From the NCBI GenBank assembly GCA_025345505.1, contig JANVCC010000174.1, positions 3,816,893-3,880,892 of the forward strand: 64,000 nucleotides of DNA, written 5' to 3'. This document shows positions 1 through 24,500 of this stretch, in pieces. This DNA comes from Todiramphus chloris collaris (taxonomy: Eukaryota > Chordata > Aves > Coraciiformes > Alcedinidae). Each line of letters begins with the position of its first letter. Position 1 is the stretch's first letter. A program made the position numbers and the translations under genes. Below the pieces are notes generated by a model. That model made no database searches, was not told the origin of the DNA, and was given only the letters and a program-made list of their open reading frames with translations.

Positions 1-1093
1 GTAGCAACAATAAATGAATACAGCGACAATGGTTACAGTTTTTAAACAGGTTATTTCTTCAAAGAAAAAACATCTAAGGACTTAGTCCAATATGCACTTT
101 TTAGCATTTCTACAGCATGCGATTCTAAGAGTAAACCCACCCAATATGGCAAACAATCAAAAAAGGTTTTTTTTTTTTGTTTAACTTAGAAAGTTCAAGA
201 TCATTATTTTCAAAACATTGATTTGTACATCATTTCATACACAAAGAATTGACTCGATACCCAAGTGTAGGATAGGTCTCTTTTGAAAACAGAGATTCCT
301 GGTTGTTGAGACTTATAGGATAGTGTTAGGATATATAAACTGCCCTTTCAAGTGGACAAAACCAAAACAGATTAAAAAAATCAGTGTGGTGAAAAAACAG
401 GGGGGCAGGAGGGACCAAGGATTGCATTTGTTACCCATAAAAGGTGAAAGGATTCTTTAAACAAGCATTCATTACCTTTTACAGCATGTGCTTGGTTACC
501 TTACTGCTTAACATTATCCTATATATGCCAAGTTTTGTGCAACAATTATCTGTGATACTAGAAAACAAAATAAAAAAAATTAGGGACTAAATTTACAGCG
601 TTAACAACCCCCAGATGCTCTGGGCTAGGACTCCCTTGTTTTGCTCAATTAAATACATAAAGAAATGCATTTAAAAAGGAAACTTGAAAAAAATCCTGCT
701 ACAAACATGAATTTAAAATTTGCAAGTGAGAGATAAAGTCCTTAACTTCAACTTGGAAACTACAGTGAAAGCTGTTTCACAATTATGCTCAAGTTTGTTT
801 TCTGGTCATGCTCTTATGATAGTGTTTCATTTTTAAATTCTCAAGACAAAAAAAAAAATTGGAAAAAAAAATGGTCCCAAAAGGAATGCACAATTTCATT
901 TTGCTTACAACACAGAAATTCTTCTTGGAAAGGTAATTGTGCTCTTCATTTCAGCAACAGGAGACGGAAAAGATCTTGCCCTTTGAAGTTGGGGAGGATG
1001 GGGGTCCAAGTTAGTATGGTTGGATTGGATATGCTATCATTTTTAATTTTCAACCGTTGGAAACTTCTTCCAGTCATGGAGTCCGCCGCTCTT
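1..1093 (-). other. GNB1: GNB1 3'UTR exon (runs off the left edge)
   Basis: On the minus strand a pyrimidine-rich acceptor (CTTTCTGTGTGCCAG) ends at 1094, and the exon starts AAGAGCGGCGGACTCC. The following stretch with CCATGACTGGAAGAAG resembles my recollection of the start of the mammalian GNB1 3'UTR after the stop codon (CCATGGAGACTGGAAGA). The rest is AT-rich with A and T runs and has no open frame of note. The left end, with the cleavage site, lies outside or is not recognised in the window. Short open frames here are chance. Confidence 0.65.
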
Positions 1094-1415
1094 CTGGCAC
1101 ACAGAAAGATTTGTTAAGAGTTGCACTTAGATAAACTGTAAGCAAGTTTCAAGCTTTCCTCTCACTCCCCACTGATGCATTCAGCCATTATCTGCCCATT
1201 TTCAAGAACACCATTTATTTACTAACCCAGATTCAAAAGACCAAAGAGTCATCTCTGCCAGGAAAATAAAATATGCCAAAGATCGTTCATCACGTTTTGG
1301 TGACTTTCCTAATCTGAACTCTAAGCTTGCAGCACCAGTAAACCAGCAGCCTATGGACCTGGAAAAAGCATTCTGAACACCAAACAAAGACAGCCTTAAT
1401 TAATTGGATACATAC
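1094..1415 (-). other. GNB1: GNB1 3'UTR intron
   Basis: After the stop codon the minus strand reads AGTAG then GTATGT, a good donor 5 nt past the TGA. The matching acceptor ends at 1094. The 322-nt intron contains an AATAAA on the minus strand (1214-1219) that could serve a short transcript if the intron is retained. Because the junction is so close to the stop, the normal spliced mRNA should not trigger nonsense-mediated decay. Confidence 0.65.
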
Positions 1416-12000
<10,585 letters not shown>

Positions 12001-13689
12001 TTTCCTGTGCTAAAGGTGTGCTTCACTGCCACCTCTGAAACAACCAGAAATCTGAAAGAGAGGTGGTAATAATGAGAATTAGTAGAAGTCATAGCTTGAA
12101 ATCACTGAAGTAGACAAGTCCTTTCAACAATCTCAAACAGCACTTGAAAAAAAGGTAAACTGGTTTATAAGTGCTAGAATACAGGTGACAATATTTCTCT
12201 GAAGTCTCATCAGAATAAGGTATTACCACACATAAATGTGCTTTGCTTTTTTCCAGCCACGGTAAATTAAATCAAATTTGAACTTAGTCCTTTCCTCCAG
12301 GCCTCTTTTGCATTTTTTTCCCCCCCCATTAGTGTTTTCCTGATTCAGTTTTGTATAAACTCAAATTTCCCAGGAGTGAAGCAGCAGATAACAGACCTTC
12401 TCTGCAGGCCTTAAGAATAAAGGCTCCTCCTATAAAAGAATAAGCACTTTAACATTTCTCACTAACCATCAGCTATTGTCTAGAGTTCTTCAACTGCTGG
12501 ACTGTTTTCCAATGTATGAAGCATATAGATATATTTTCATTAACCATACAACTATCTTCAAAAGAAAAGTTGGCATTTTTACTAGCATCCCAAACCTAGA
12601 ACTCAGCTGTTGTTAAACTTTGTTTTAAACTCTCTGCAGCTTGATACCAGTATAAGATGCTGAAGGAACGTACTGATCGAGTTTCTCTGTTATTGCAGAA
12701 TGCAATAAATGTTTCCATTTTCAAATGCTACACAGAGCACATGGAGTTTATAAATACACACTGCTAGTACATTTTTAGAACATTTTATTAGCCAGAATTG
12801 ACGCTTTACTATTAAAGCAAATGCTTTGCTAGCAGCTTTACATATTATTCTGTTAAGATTTAATCAGCTTATTTATCTCTGCAAGTATGTGGGGTTCACT
12901 TTTTTCCCTAAAGGCCTTCCCAAGGAGAAAGATGAGGATAACTTCCAAATTTTTATATTAACAGAGAACTTAGTATAAAGACAAATTAAAGCAGTAGAGC
13001 AAAAACACTTTGAAGGAATTTTCCAAAGGGTTAAGACTATAACATTCCCCAAACACTGCTATCCCATATAATCACACTTGCCTCAAACTCACTTCATACT
13101 AGTTAGTATTCCAAACTAAGGACCTCAAGGAACAAATGTCAGATTTGTCGTCATCTCTTAAGCTGCAAATGTATACTCTTCTCTGAAACCAAAAATATTT
13201 TGGTAGAGGAATTTCGGTGGCTTCTGTCTTAATCTCCATCCACACAACTTCAAAGCCCTTTCACTTTATTGTGAAACTAGGTGACTCCTTTCTCTCTTCT
13301 GGTTCCAGGGTCATCTTTAAGCCCCTTTAAGATTGCTTGTTCAGCTTAGTCCAAAATCCAGTTAAGACAAAACCCATCAAGAGTGTTTTGTTATCCGTAA
13401 CCACCTTCTTTTCTTCTCAATACCCTTTTGTTGTTTTGTTCATTCTACATTTAAGACAAAACACTCTGTAGCTGGGTCGCAGTGTAGCTCACACTCATTG
13501 TGAAACAGCATGCACTGCTCTGGCCAAAGGAATTAAATTGCTCTGAAGACTCTTCTTAAGAATAAACCGCTGATTTTCAGATTTTGTAGTTTTTTGATAT
13601 CCAGTTCTGTATCTGCCATTTTTAAAGTTAATATATAAGCCTATTTCCCACTAAGCAAACACCAACCCCTCCACGCAGAGGGAAAAGAA

Positions 13690-13815
13690 TTTAGAGATGG
13701 TATCATTCCTATTTCAGAGAAGGAAATCATGATCCAAAACTTAAGCATTCTGCTCAAGGTCACAGCAATTCAGTGGCAGGATTAAGATAAAGATTTAGGA
13801 CACAGAATTCCAGCT
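13690..13815 (+). repeat. MIR-type SINE remnant
   Basis: The order of motifs is that of MIR, diverged: TTCCTATTTCAGAGAAGGAAA, then GCTCAAGGTCACAGC, then CAGTGGCAGGATTAAGA. These match the known MIR segments (tttacagatgaggaaac, gcccaaggtcac, agtggcagagc). Ends are approximate. Confidence 0.7.
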
Positions 13816-15602
13816 GCAGTTACAGGTAGCTGCACTGAAGATTTACATGCAGCTTTATTTTAAAATATAATAGGATGAATAATCTAATGTCTGTCAAACC
13901 AGGTACATTCTCCTGTAACATGCAGCTTAAAATATTGCCAATTGCTTTCTGCCAGAATTTGTGCACTAAACAGAATTCTCTCACAAGTAAATAAAACAAC
14001 ACTTCTTTGTAAGGAACAGGAAGAGGCCTAAGGAGATGAACACTAATCCTAGGAATAAAGCTATATTGAGAAAGTTCACTTCACAAAAAAATGAAAACTC
14101 AGTGTCTGCAAGTAATTTAAAACAAATGGTACAAGCTTATTTCATGTTTGTGCCTTATTACTTAATACAGAGTGCACTGAAGGGAACACCTGCATGTGCC
14201 AAAGCCAGATGGAGCAGCCAGAAGCATCAAGGGTCTTCTGCACAAAGAAAACCCCTGTTACACTTTGGGGGCCTAGCACAGTACCTCAGTATATAACAGT
14301 AGCACAGGTACACTTCGGTTACAGAAGAAACTCTCAATTCAGATTCAAGACAGTACTCTGCACTTTGCTTCAGTTCCCTTCAAAGCCCCACTCTGCACAG
14401 GGGCAGAACAAGCCAAACTCCTTCACAGTCTGTAGGAATTAACTAAACCCACTAACAGAACCCAACCACCAGAGTCATTTCACAAATGCAGCTTATCACA
14501 CAGTTACACGTGGATTTCCATAACCTGCCTTACCTACTGTGCAGCTAAGCTCCTAAAATGCTTTATCTGTGAACTCCACATCAAGACAATCACTCACTTA
14601 TGTTTTCAGGAAAGCTTCCTTTTAATGAACAACTACAAAATAGTTGACCAACACTACAGAAACCTTTACACCTACGTGCAAGGTACTGTCTCCATTAGCA
14701 CAGGCAGCAAGGAGTTAAAGGAGCCTGACTACTATTGCTAAAGCAGCTTCTGTGGATCCTGACCTCAGTCATTAGCTAGGTAGGACTCACGTTTCAATAT
14801 TCACTGCATGACAATTAGTTGCTGAATGCATACAGCCCTTGATGTCTTTCCCACCTGTAATACATATATATTTTAATATAAGTTCATATCTTGAGGTCTG
14901 TAACTGAAGGAATATCAAGCTAGCCCCTATGCATTCCACACAACTCCAGACTCTGAACTGTATTCCTGACAGCATCCATAGGAATTGTTTAAACCCGATT
15001 TCCACATTCCCTTTGTAGTCTTTGTTGTTTCAACATTAACAGGAAGTTCCAATTCCTGCCAACATGACTGAACTCACTCACACTCAGGAAACGAAAATCC
15101 TGATGAAGCCAAGAGCATTAAAATATAGTAGTTCTCTGAAGCAGGCTGTAAGATTTATGGAACAACCAGCCAACCAATTTGACTATTCCTCTATTTCTTC
15201 TACACTAAGTCTTTGGCAATTAGATTTATGGCAGAAATGTAAGATCATGGTGGGAGAAAAAAGTTTTCCACCTCCAAAGTGTTGTCGCATGCTTTTCATC
15301 TCTACTGTAAATCATCAAAGGTTATGAATACCTAGTATTCGGGGGGGGAATTAAAAGAGCAAGAACAACAGGTAAGCTCAGGAAAACATAAGGGAAAACA
15401 AGTATTTTTATCTATTCTCACTCAATACATAGGTATAATAGACACAGAAGTAACAAGCAGAGGCTGCTCAGTATGTGATGGCTCATCACGAACTAGTACA
15501 ATTAAACAACATCAAGTAATACACTTTTTGTTTCTCAGCAGGTTCTAAAGGCATTTAATCCCATTTAAAAACAGTTTCTAGGACAAACTGTAAGCTTGAT
15601 AT

Positions 15603-15613
15603 GGGGGGGGGGG
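15603..15613 (+). repeat. G11 homopolymer
   Basis: Eleven consecutive G residues; a G8 run lies at 15341-15348. Both are in the GNB1 5' intron region and are simple low-complexity tracts. Confidence 0.9.
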
Positions 15614-18600
15614 ATTGAAAGAAGTTAGTAAATTGCTAAATCAAGCAAACCTCAGGCAAAATGTCACTACAAGTTCCAGATGCTTTTGTTCCCAAATGAT
15701 CACCACCACAGCTGTGAAGGAACAGGCAGCAGCCAAGCTCATGCTTACCTCACTTGCTTTTGAACACGTTAGTGTGCTCTTGAAGGCAGGCTTCTCCAGA
15801 ATAACACATTCTCTTTGCTGAACTCACTCAAGACCTTTCCAGAGGCTGAAGCGCTTAAGTGTCTCTGCCCTAAGCCTAATTCTCCCTAATCTTGTTGACA
15901 AGTATACCTTGTAGATAATTCTCTTCTTGCTAGGGACAACAATGTGTGTACTTGCAAGGTAGTTTACTATTCTTTACTACTCCAAATGACCCAAGTCTCT
16001 AATCTCTGCTTAGAAGTTACCCACAGAATCATCACTTCATTCCTCCATTTCCCACATAGAAAATTTTTTAATTTGACTCCATATATTGACTTCAAATACT
16101 GACTTCATCTAATTTCTTACTTTACATATATGACAAAACTTAACAATTCAACCATGTTAAAAGGATTTATGTCACTCAGCTCCAAGTAACAACTCCTGGG
16201 TTTGTTTTACTCTAAGCTCCGTGAGCCATATTCTTACATAAGAGGAAAGTTCTGTGTCCAAGCTGTCAATTTTACGTTGAACAACTCTGCACAGAATCTT
16301 CGGACTAAATAAAAGCCTTATGAAATCTACAAAGCTTCCACATACTTCCTGCAAATGGAGATATACTTAGGATCCCAGCTTAATAATTCCAATTTAAAGG
16401 TAAAGCTCACTACTCCAAAAACAGTGACAGGACAATTCAAAGGCTAAGGAAGAACTCAGATTCACTCATTGCATTGTTACAACTTTAATGTCCTTCCCAG
16501 AGCTCAAGCTGTTTATCCAATTAAGTCCAATTACTGAAACCAAGGTATCATTAATGCCACCACATTTATATGTAGACTGATGCTTGCCCGCATTGCAAGA
16601 GAAATGGGAAGAGCTGAATACATCTCATCTAAACATACATACTTGGATTAAATAGGATTCCTCTCTAAGACTACCTAGTAACAGCAATGAGGCAACACTT
16701 ACTACACACTTCATTATTTCATTTTCTTGCACCATTCCTATTAAAAAGATTTAAAAAGGATGAAGTCTTCCATCCTCTCCTAAATAGCATCTACAGATTA
16801 AAAGAAGAAAACACAGATTTGAAATCACAGCTATCATTAGGTCAAATATTTAGAACTTCCATCCCTTGATGAATAAACTTTTTTTGCTACAAGGTATTTT
16901 CACTACATGTTACTACTACCACCAAGTAATCCCAGCAAGCCTTTGTTACCAAGGCCGGTAACACAGAGCGTTTACGTTTATGTTGAGGGAGTATTACCCC
17001 AGCACAGTAATTGCCTAAGAAGGTTACCCAAACCACCTTTCTCCCAGATTAACAGGCTGGCTGACATTGGTTCCCTCAACGTCTTCCCTGCTAACGCGCA
17101 TCACTCCACTGTGCATGAAACAGCCAGAAGAAAAGGAACACACATCATCTGCAAAAACAGAGCCAAAACTTCACAGCCTTAATAATGAGTTCATGTTATG
17201 CCTCCCAGACAGTCTCATAGCAGGTCATCTGATTAAACGAAGCTGTGCTAATCTATTAGATACCGTAAATCCTATTAGTAACATGCACAGCAGCTTGTAC
17301 ATTTTCACAATGACAAAGGAATTATACACAATCCACTGTTAGTCCCAATGTTTTGACATTATATTGGCTTTGAAAAGCTGAGGTTTTATTTATTTATTTG
17401 GAAGTACATATTGATTCCTATTTGACTCTTATTCATTAGAAAACACAGTAAGATCAGAACTGCTTGTGGAACAGATCTGAGGTGTTCTCTGTCCCATTTA
17501 CATGATCCAAAATAGAATACAAAAACAAGCCAAAACAAAACCACAACTCAGGGCTGCCTTCTGATCCTGAAGCACACACATCTCCAGATAGGGTGATCAC
17601 CAAAAATAGAAAGGTATAAGATAATTTTAGAAGTCAGAAATAATAGAAAAGGCATACAGGAACACAAGAAATGCACGGAATCACACAAGCTTCTGGGATA
17701 CAAACTTTATTTAAAGGAGAAAAGCCTCTTGTAGAATGTGCACTGAATAGCTCAAAGACATTGGCTTAATACCCAGCACTGGTTAAAACAAAAGGTTATA
17801 CAGAAAACAGGACAGAAAATACCACAGTGCCACTGAGAAAAAGCATTGTTTTGGCTACACTGGGAACACTGTGCTCAGATGCAGTTTCTGCTCCTAAGAC
17901 CACCCACCAGTAAAGGTGTCCAGGGCTGACTGGGGTAAGTGGTTAGAGAACACCTCAGGAGTCAGGTTTAGAGCAAGAGACAGGGGTGAGCTTGCTACCT
18001 GCTTTTTGAAAAACAGGTAAATATCTAGTCATTAAACTCTAATACCTTCTACACAACACATGGCTAACTAGCAGCGCTGCTCACAGGCTACGGGCCTTCA
18101 CAAGAGGAAGAAACATTTCAACTTACAGTCTAGAAGGTAATGAAGAGGTAATAATTGTGATTACACAGAATACAGACTCTGGAAGTTTGAGGTTCTGTTG
18201 CAGTAATACTGACACATTGAGAAGAACTTTCTGACAAGGGCCACTTTTCTCTAAAGAAATTTAGCTTTCTTTTGTCAAACATGGCAGATAAGTAATTTTT
18301 CATTCATGAGAGAAGCACTATTCTCATCATTTTATTTATTACAGTTCCCTGTCCCACTGAGATGAAACAACTTCATCTATGGTCTCCCCCTGCTTTGCCA
18401 GTTCCATTTCTGAAGAAGGCAGGCACTAACATCTATTATTTAGCAGGATTCCTGGCCATTTTAAAATCCTTCCTGTTGACAAGAAGACACATGCTGAAGT
18501 AGAAAACAGGTAGGCTTTCTGCTTGCACAGACTGACTGCTAAAAACCTGAAGTTAGCCACTTTAAAAATTAGTTTATCAGGCACTAGAAAAAATAAATTA

Positions 18601-21319
18601 CCTTATTTCTCTACTTACATTTTCTCTCACTACAGTAGAAAGCCAACTTCTGCTGTCAAACATGTAAATTCTGGAAAAAAAAACAAACAGAAAAACCAGT
18701 TAGTATAATTATCAAGAAACAATACCAGTTTCTTAACAAATCTAACAGCAATTAAAATACTACCAAAGCTCAGGCTGGTTTTTGTTGGCTAACTGAAAGA
18801 GCCAGCTTATCTTCGTGAAGGAAATGGGCACTGCTTGAATAATACTAACATAACCAAAAGACTTGCTCGTGTCAAGTAGCTTTTAACATTCTTTTTCCAA
18901 GAAAACTATTCCAATCCTCAGATCATTAATTCTCCTCCCCTAGGGATACAGAATTCCACGCTATTAGAATTTAGGATTGTACCAAAATGCTTCTATGCTT
19001 GTCTCACTCATACAAGGCTGTCATTTTGACTGCACTACAAAGTGCCCCCCATCTTCGTTTTCAAAGCATTGAAATGATTTCTGCTCACTCCTGTTCCTGA
19101 GGTATGCTTGCTTTCTCAGCACAGTTATATATCTAGATATCTATTTTATCAGAAGTTACATAAACCTCCTACTAATGAGCTCAAGTGAGAGCACAGCTCT
19201 CTTCTAGAAGAGTTATGACTTCTAAAGATATTCAGAAGTAAAGAAATCGGCACGTTAGGTAACTCACACACTTGCAGTCTGGAAGACTAATGGTTGAACG
19301 TACAAATGGGCTTGCAGCAAGGTGAAAAAATTCTGCTAAGAAATTCTGGAACAATTTTTTCCTCTGGCAGCACAAAGCAATAATTATAGTTCACCCCAAG
19401 ACTGGAAACACTGACCACCACTTAGACATTCAAAACATCTGCGAGCTGTCCCTACCACACAGCAAGACAAGGGCTATGGGTGATGTCAAGGGACACCCGA
19501 GTGTACATCTTCAAAGCTGCTGCAGCAGGACGGTGGAAGATTATTCTACGCACAAAGCAAGAATGTACTGAAGCAAAATCATCTTCAATCAGAAAGCCAG
19601 TCTACAACTTCATGAACATTAAAGCTGAAATGCTTACATGTAATGCATCTTTCTGATTTTACAGTTCACTATTAGCTGGAAAATTTGCAAACCACTCCAG
19701 TGTCTGCTATGGAGGTTAAGCTACTTAGAATATGGATCATCCTCATCCGAGCTCATTTATAGATGAACAGTTTAATACTGTGATTACAAAACCATCATAG
19801 TGTAAGCAGTTTTCTTTCTTACTGCCAGAACAACACACTTGTAGACATAAAACTCACACTTAAGAGGCCAAACTCCACCCCCCTCCCCAAAGACACAAAC
19901 ACATGACATGACCATTTTAAGTTCTGAAAAAAAGATAAACTGTATTCAACTTTCAGAAGTCTTGACAGAAAAAAACTGCCCACACTACAGAGAGAATGAA
20001 ATCTAATTAAATTCTGAAAGAATTACCTGAAATGTAAACAAGTAAAATTATGCTGGAACACTAACAGCACACAGAATACACAATAGCAAAGGCCAAAACA
20101 CACACCATTATTGTCCTGTGCTGCACCCTCATTAATGCAGGAGAGGTGTTGCAGATTTCATATGCCTTCTGCAAAAAAGAAAAAGAAAAACAAAACAAAA
20201 AAAGCTACTTTAACCAGCCTGCAAGAAGAGTAAGGAAGCATAACAGCAAACTTTCCCACAAAATTTAATTGATTTTTTTAGAGCAGGTTAAGTTTTCAGT
20301 TGGGTATGCCAAAAGCATCCTGTGATGCCTGCAGAAAGCAATCCTGGCTACTGAGATATTTTCAGTTCTACGTTAAAGATGGAGCTCATTTAAGAACAAA
20401 AGTAGACAAGCTACTTAAGAAAAAAAATATTTGCATTGCCACAAGCTTCCATTTTTAGCTAAAATGTAGCTTGGTAAAAGCAATATGAAAATTACAGGCC
20501 AACTCCTTCACCACACAGTACTGGTTCAGCAGAGAGAATTCCTGTAACCAGATTCATATGCTCTTCCCTAATCAGCCCCTGTAGCCCTGCTTAGCTGAGA
20601 GCCTGAGGTTCTCAACATCAAGAACTCGGGTTTCTAAAACAGGACAGAATGAAAAATACTTTAAGCATCCCCACATTCCCACAGCCTTCTGCTCCAAGAA
20701 AAGCAGCACAGCACTTTGGACTAAAAAATACAGAGCAACTCCACAAGGTCAAAGTATCATCATTTCTGGGTAAAGCTTCCCCACTACAGGTACTCACTAA
20801 CTGCTGTCAGCCTAATATTGTTTTTTCTTTCAAGATATTGAAGTTTGTACACTGAGGCGACAACCCTGTCTAAAAATTTATCTCAACTCCAACATCCACC
20901 AGCATAAAAGTCTTCACCTGAAGAAGACTCTTCTGCAGAATAGACTGCAACTTTTTTCCATAAGGTTGATGAAAGGAGGTAAGAAAACAGGAAAGAAAGG
21001 AAGAAAATGGACTCTGAAGAGTAGGGAAAGCATGTAGAAGTATTTTACTTTACCATCATAGCAAATCTGAACAACCCTCCAAAATTAAGCAACTTCCTAA
21101 GAAGATTAAATACATTCACTGCAGCCCTCTCCAAAGCCATTAGCTGTGTCAACACATTTTTCTCCTTGACCTATGGATACAATGAGAGACTTAAAACCCA
21201 AATATCCTGGATGTTAATTCCACCTGCACACCTTCTTAAGACTGCTTTACACATACACTGACAAGATGCCAAGGCCAGTACTCGAACTGCAGCAAAAGCA
21301 TTCTGGGTGTCAAAAGAGA

Positions 21320-21560
21320 GCCAACAGCACCCGGCGCCTCCCTGCCCGCAGGTCAAGGGGGGCAATCCCCTCAGCACCGGGGAGGATGTAGTTTCAAACG
21401 GGTCTCCACCAACGCCATGTCCATCACACCGCTCAATCTCAGAAACTTCTGGCGTAACACATCCTCCAGCAGGAGTGGCACGTGAGATTGGCTCATCCAG
21501 GGCGCTCGACCAGCCCATCGGGATGGGATGCATCCTACACCCAGCCAGGATGGCTGTATG
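21320..21560. other. GC-rich patch inside the GNB1 5' intron
   Basis: The base composition turns clearly GC-richer than the surrounding intron, with several CpGs (GGCGCC, CACCGGGG, GGCGCTCG). Frames of 125 aa (+) and 134 aa (-) are open across it because stop codons are rare in GC-rich sequence. I recognise neither product. It could be an internal regulatory element, an unrecognised 5'UTR exon or an old insertion. Confidence 0.35.
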
Positions 21561-24500
21561 GAGGCAGGCAGGCATTCATTTCCCATGCAGATGGTTCTGT
21601 TCAGGTGCCCAACACTCATCACCCCTAGAATGTACCAGCTACATGGTAGAGATAACGTCTGTGAAACCGGGAATTGCAAGTTAGTTTATTAAAATTATTT
21701 CTTATAGTCTACAGAGCCGATTATTATCACAGAGCAGTATCCTAATGCCCAAGAGATTAGACGACCTTTCCAAACCACTGCCAACAACATGAAATCCCAA
21801 TTATGCCACCAGGCAACAGTAATTAGAAGTCTGAAATGTAAAGCTATGCTTCGAGACTATTCTGTATACAAAAAAAATGCCCTATCCTCAGTTTGACAGC
21901 TTGGTCCTAACCATCAACACAAACAGTTCTCTCAGACAGCTGGAAGCTTGAAGGGCATTTTGATATCTGCACGTGTATGTGCTCCTCCAAGAGTTAATTC
22001 CAGTTCAGACTTTTCTCATTGAGAACAGATCTGTATTCCAGAAAGCCTAGTCTTTGCTGTCACCTCCTACAAGAGCAGCTTTGAAGGACAACCTATAGAA
22101 GTATAAAATTATAATTACAAATTCACAAATCTAAATATGCTCAAGTGAACGGATACAACTCCTCCTCATTTATTTGATGTCTTCTTTCTGGGAATCATCT
22201 GCTGCGTCTATAATTTCCAAGCACATAAGCTTTGAAAAGCAAGCAATACTTTACCAACAGGTTTGCAAAGCAGATTACCCGAGCAGGGACAATGCTGAAT
22301 TGTACAACTCCTTCGAAAACTTCCTGAAAACACTTCTGCAGTCAAAGGCTAGCATGGCTGGACTGTTTCTGTGGGAGGTGTTGGCTGCTTCTGGCGTTGA
22401 AGAATTGCCAAGTTTCCAGCTGAAGCAGTCATTGTGCTCAGCAGACATTTTTCCATATATTAGTGTGAAATGCACACAAAACAAGCGAGTATCAGGTCGA
22501 TAAGTGTGAATGCTCATTATGCAACAGTTACATTAGCTGGTTAAAGAGCTTAAAAATTTCCATCTTCAATATAGAGTGGAAGTACAAAATAATAATTAAC
22601 CAAACTAAAAATACCTGTAACTGAACAAAGTGATTCCACAAATGCTTCGTTATTACATATGGCTCAATTCTTGAATTACAGGTCCCATTTCTAACCAGGC
22701 AGCTTTCTACTAGGGCCACTGATGTTCATACTTCAGGAGATTTTGTGCATAAAGAACCCTGCAGAGTACCCAGTAGTTTTTGCATCCTCCAAAAGTGTTA
22801 CTGAATAAGAGCAATTCACAGGAAGTTAACTTCTATGAGCAAATTCCTGAATATGCCAGAGGTTATCATCACAAAGTAAAGCAACACAACACCTACTGAA
22901 AGTTCCCAAACTTCAGCTGTAACCAGCTACACATGCCTAACCCACCAGCTTCTGCTGGCACGCTGAGGTTTTCTAAGACCCGAGGACTCGCCCCTCTCCA
23001 TGTTTAACAAGTATTTGAAAATAAACCTTTTGGATGGTTTACCACTTTCTTAAAATAGAATGCTAATCAGCAGACAACAATGCTTAAGATCATGGCAGGG
23101 ACACATGCCTGCAATAAACAGCTCAGTAGTGGAGTAGCCCTGTCTCCTTCTGCCACCAACAGTGAGCAAACTCAAGCTGTCTTCATGGCAGACAGCATCC
23201 CCATGTTGCCAAAAATGCTCACATTTCCTGATGCTAATCCCATGACCTACATTTAAATAAATAAATAGAAATCAAAAATCATACTGATGCAATATTTAAG
23301 CATAAAATCTGGACAGTAACAGGTCACTTGATTAATCCTTTCTAAATGCATCTGCAAGCTATGTGCATTATTAAAAAAAAATAAATCTTAATTCCAGGTA
23401 CAGCAGAGAATTTGTGGAAAAAATAAAAGAAGAGACTACAAGTTTCACAGATGCCCAAATCTACACTTTTTTTTAAAAAAAAGGAGGTTTTAGGAGATCT
23501 TTGAAGTAGTTCACACATGAGTAACTGTTGCCACTTCAGTGACCCAAGTCAAAAGATTTGGACGCATTGTCTCTGTCTTGCTCTGAAAGAAATGCACATT
23601 TAAGAGCATTCGAACACTTCCCGAGAAGCAGCAGGCACAGGGAGTTAACTATTTTGAGAATAAAAATTAATGAGCTTTTGTTTTCAACAAACTTTTATGT
23701 TATGAATGTCAAAAGCCAATACTCTAGGTTTTATTTCTTTGTTCAGAGTTATCTATATACAATTATTCCTTCTGAAGGCCAACGAATCTATTGGCAAACT
23801 GTCTATTTTATCAAGATGGCCAGTGATGGGTTTGGCTTTTTTTTTTTAATTGTAAGATCAAGAAATAATACAAACAAAACCCAATCCCCCCAGTACATCA
23901 GGAAAACTTAGAACCTGCTTGTGCATACATTGCTAGCTACATTTATCAGAAAAGGAGTTACTGAAAACTGACACTTAATAAATTATCCCCTTATACAAAA
24001 CCAAGCAATTTTGTTGTCATACTCGTAGACATCTCCCTTCAGATGCAAAACCAAAAAGGCAGGCAACACTGAAGGAGAATATATTAATTAACCAACACAG
24101 AAATGACTAAGCATTTATTACTGGATGTTTCTATCTGCACAGGCTTACAGTAACTAAACAGTTGTTTCTTATTTCAACTGTCACCTTTTATTGCTTCCTT
24201 CAACTTTTATCATTAACCTCCAGTTTTTACTGGCATTTTTGCTTCATTTGTAAGCTGCCCAGAATCTCCCTTTCCCTAAAGAGGGCAGAGCACACGCACA
24301 ACAGGGATATCACAGTCCCTCTTCAACACCAACACCTCAGACACACACCCTATTGCTTGCTATTTACAACTGGAATTGTTGCCATAATCAGAGAAGTCCC
24401 TACAAAGGTAAGAACATGCCACCAAATATTGCTGGATCCATCGGTAAAACACAACTATTCATAAGCTGCAGAAACAAAAACTAGGTCTTACTGGAAAATA

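Noticed and set aside
21171-21684. 134-residue minus and 125-residue plus frames in the GC-rich intronic patch
   Set aside because: Overlapping opposite-strand frames with no family resemblance. Kept only as a composition observation.
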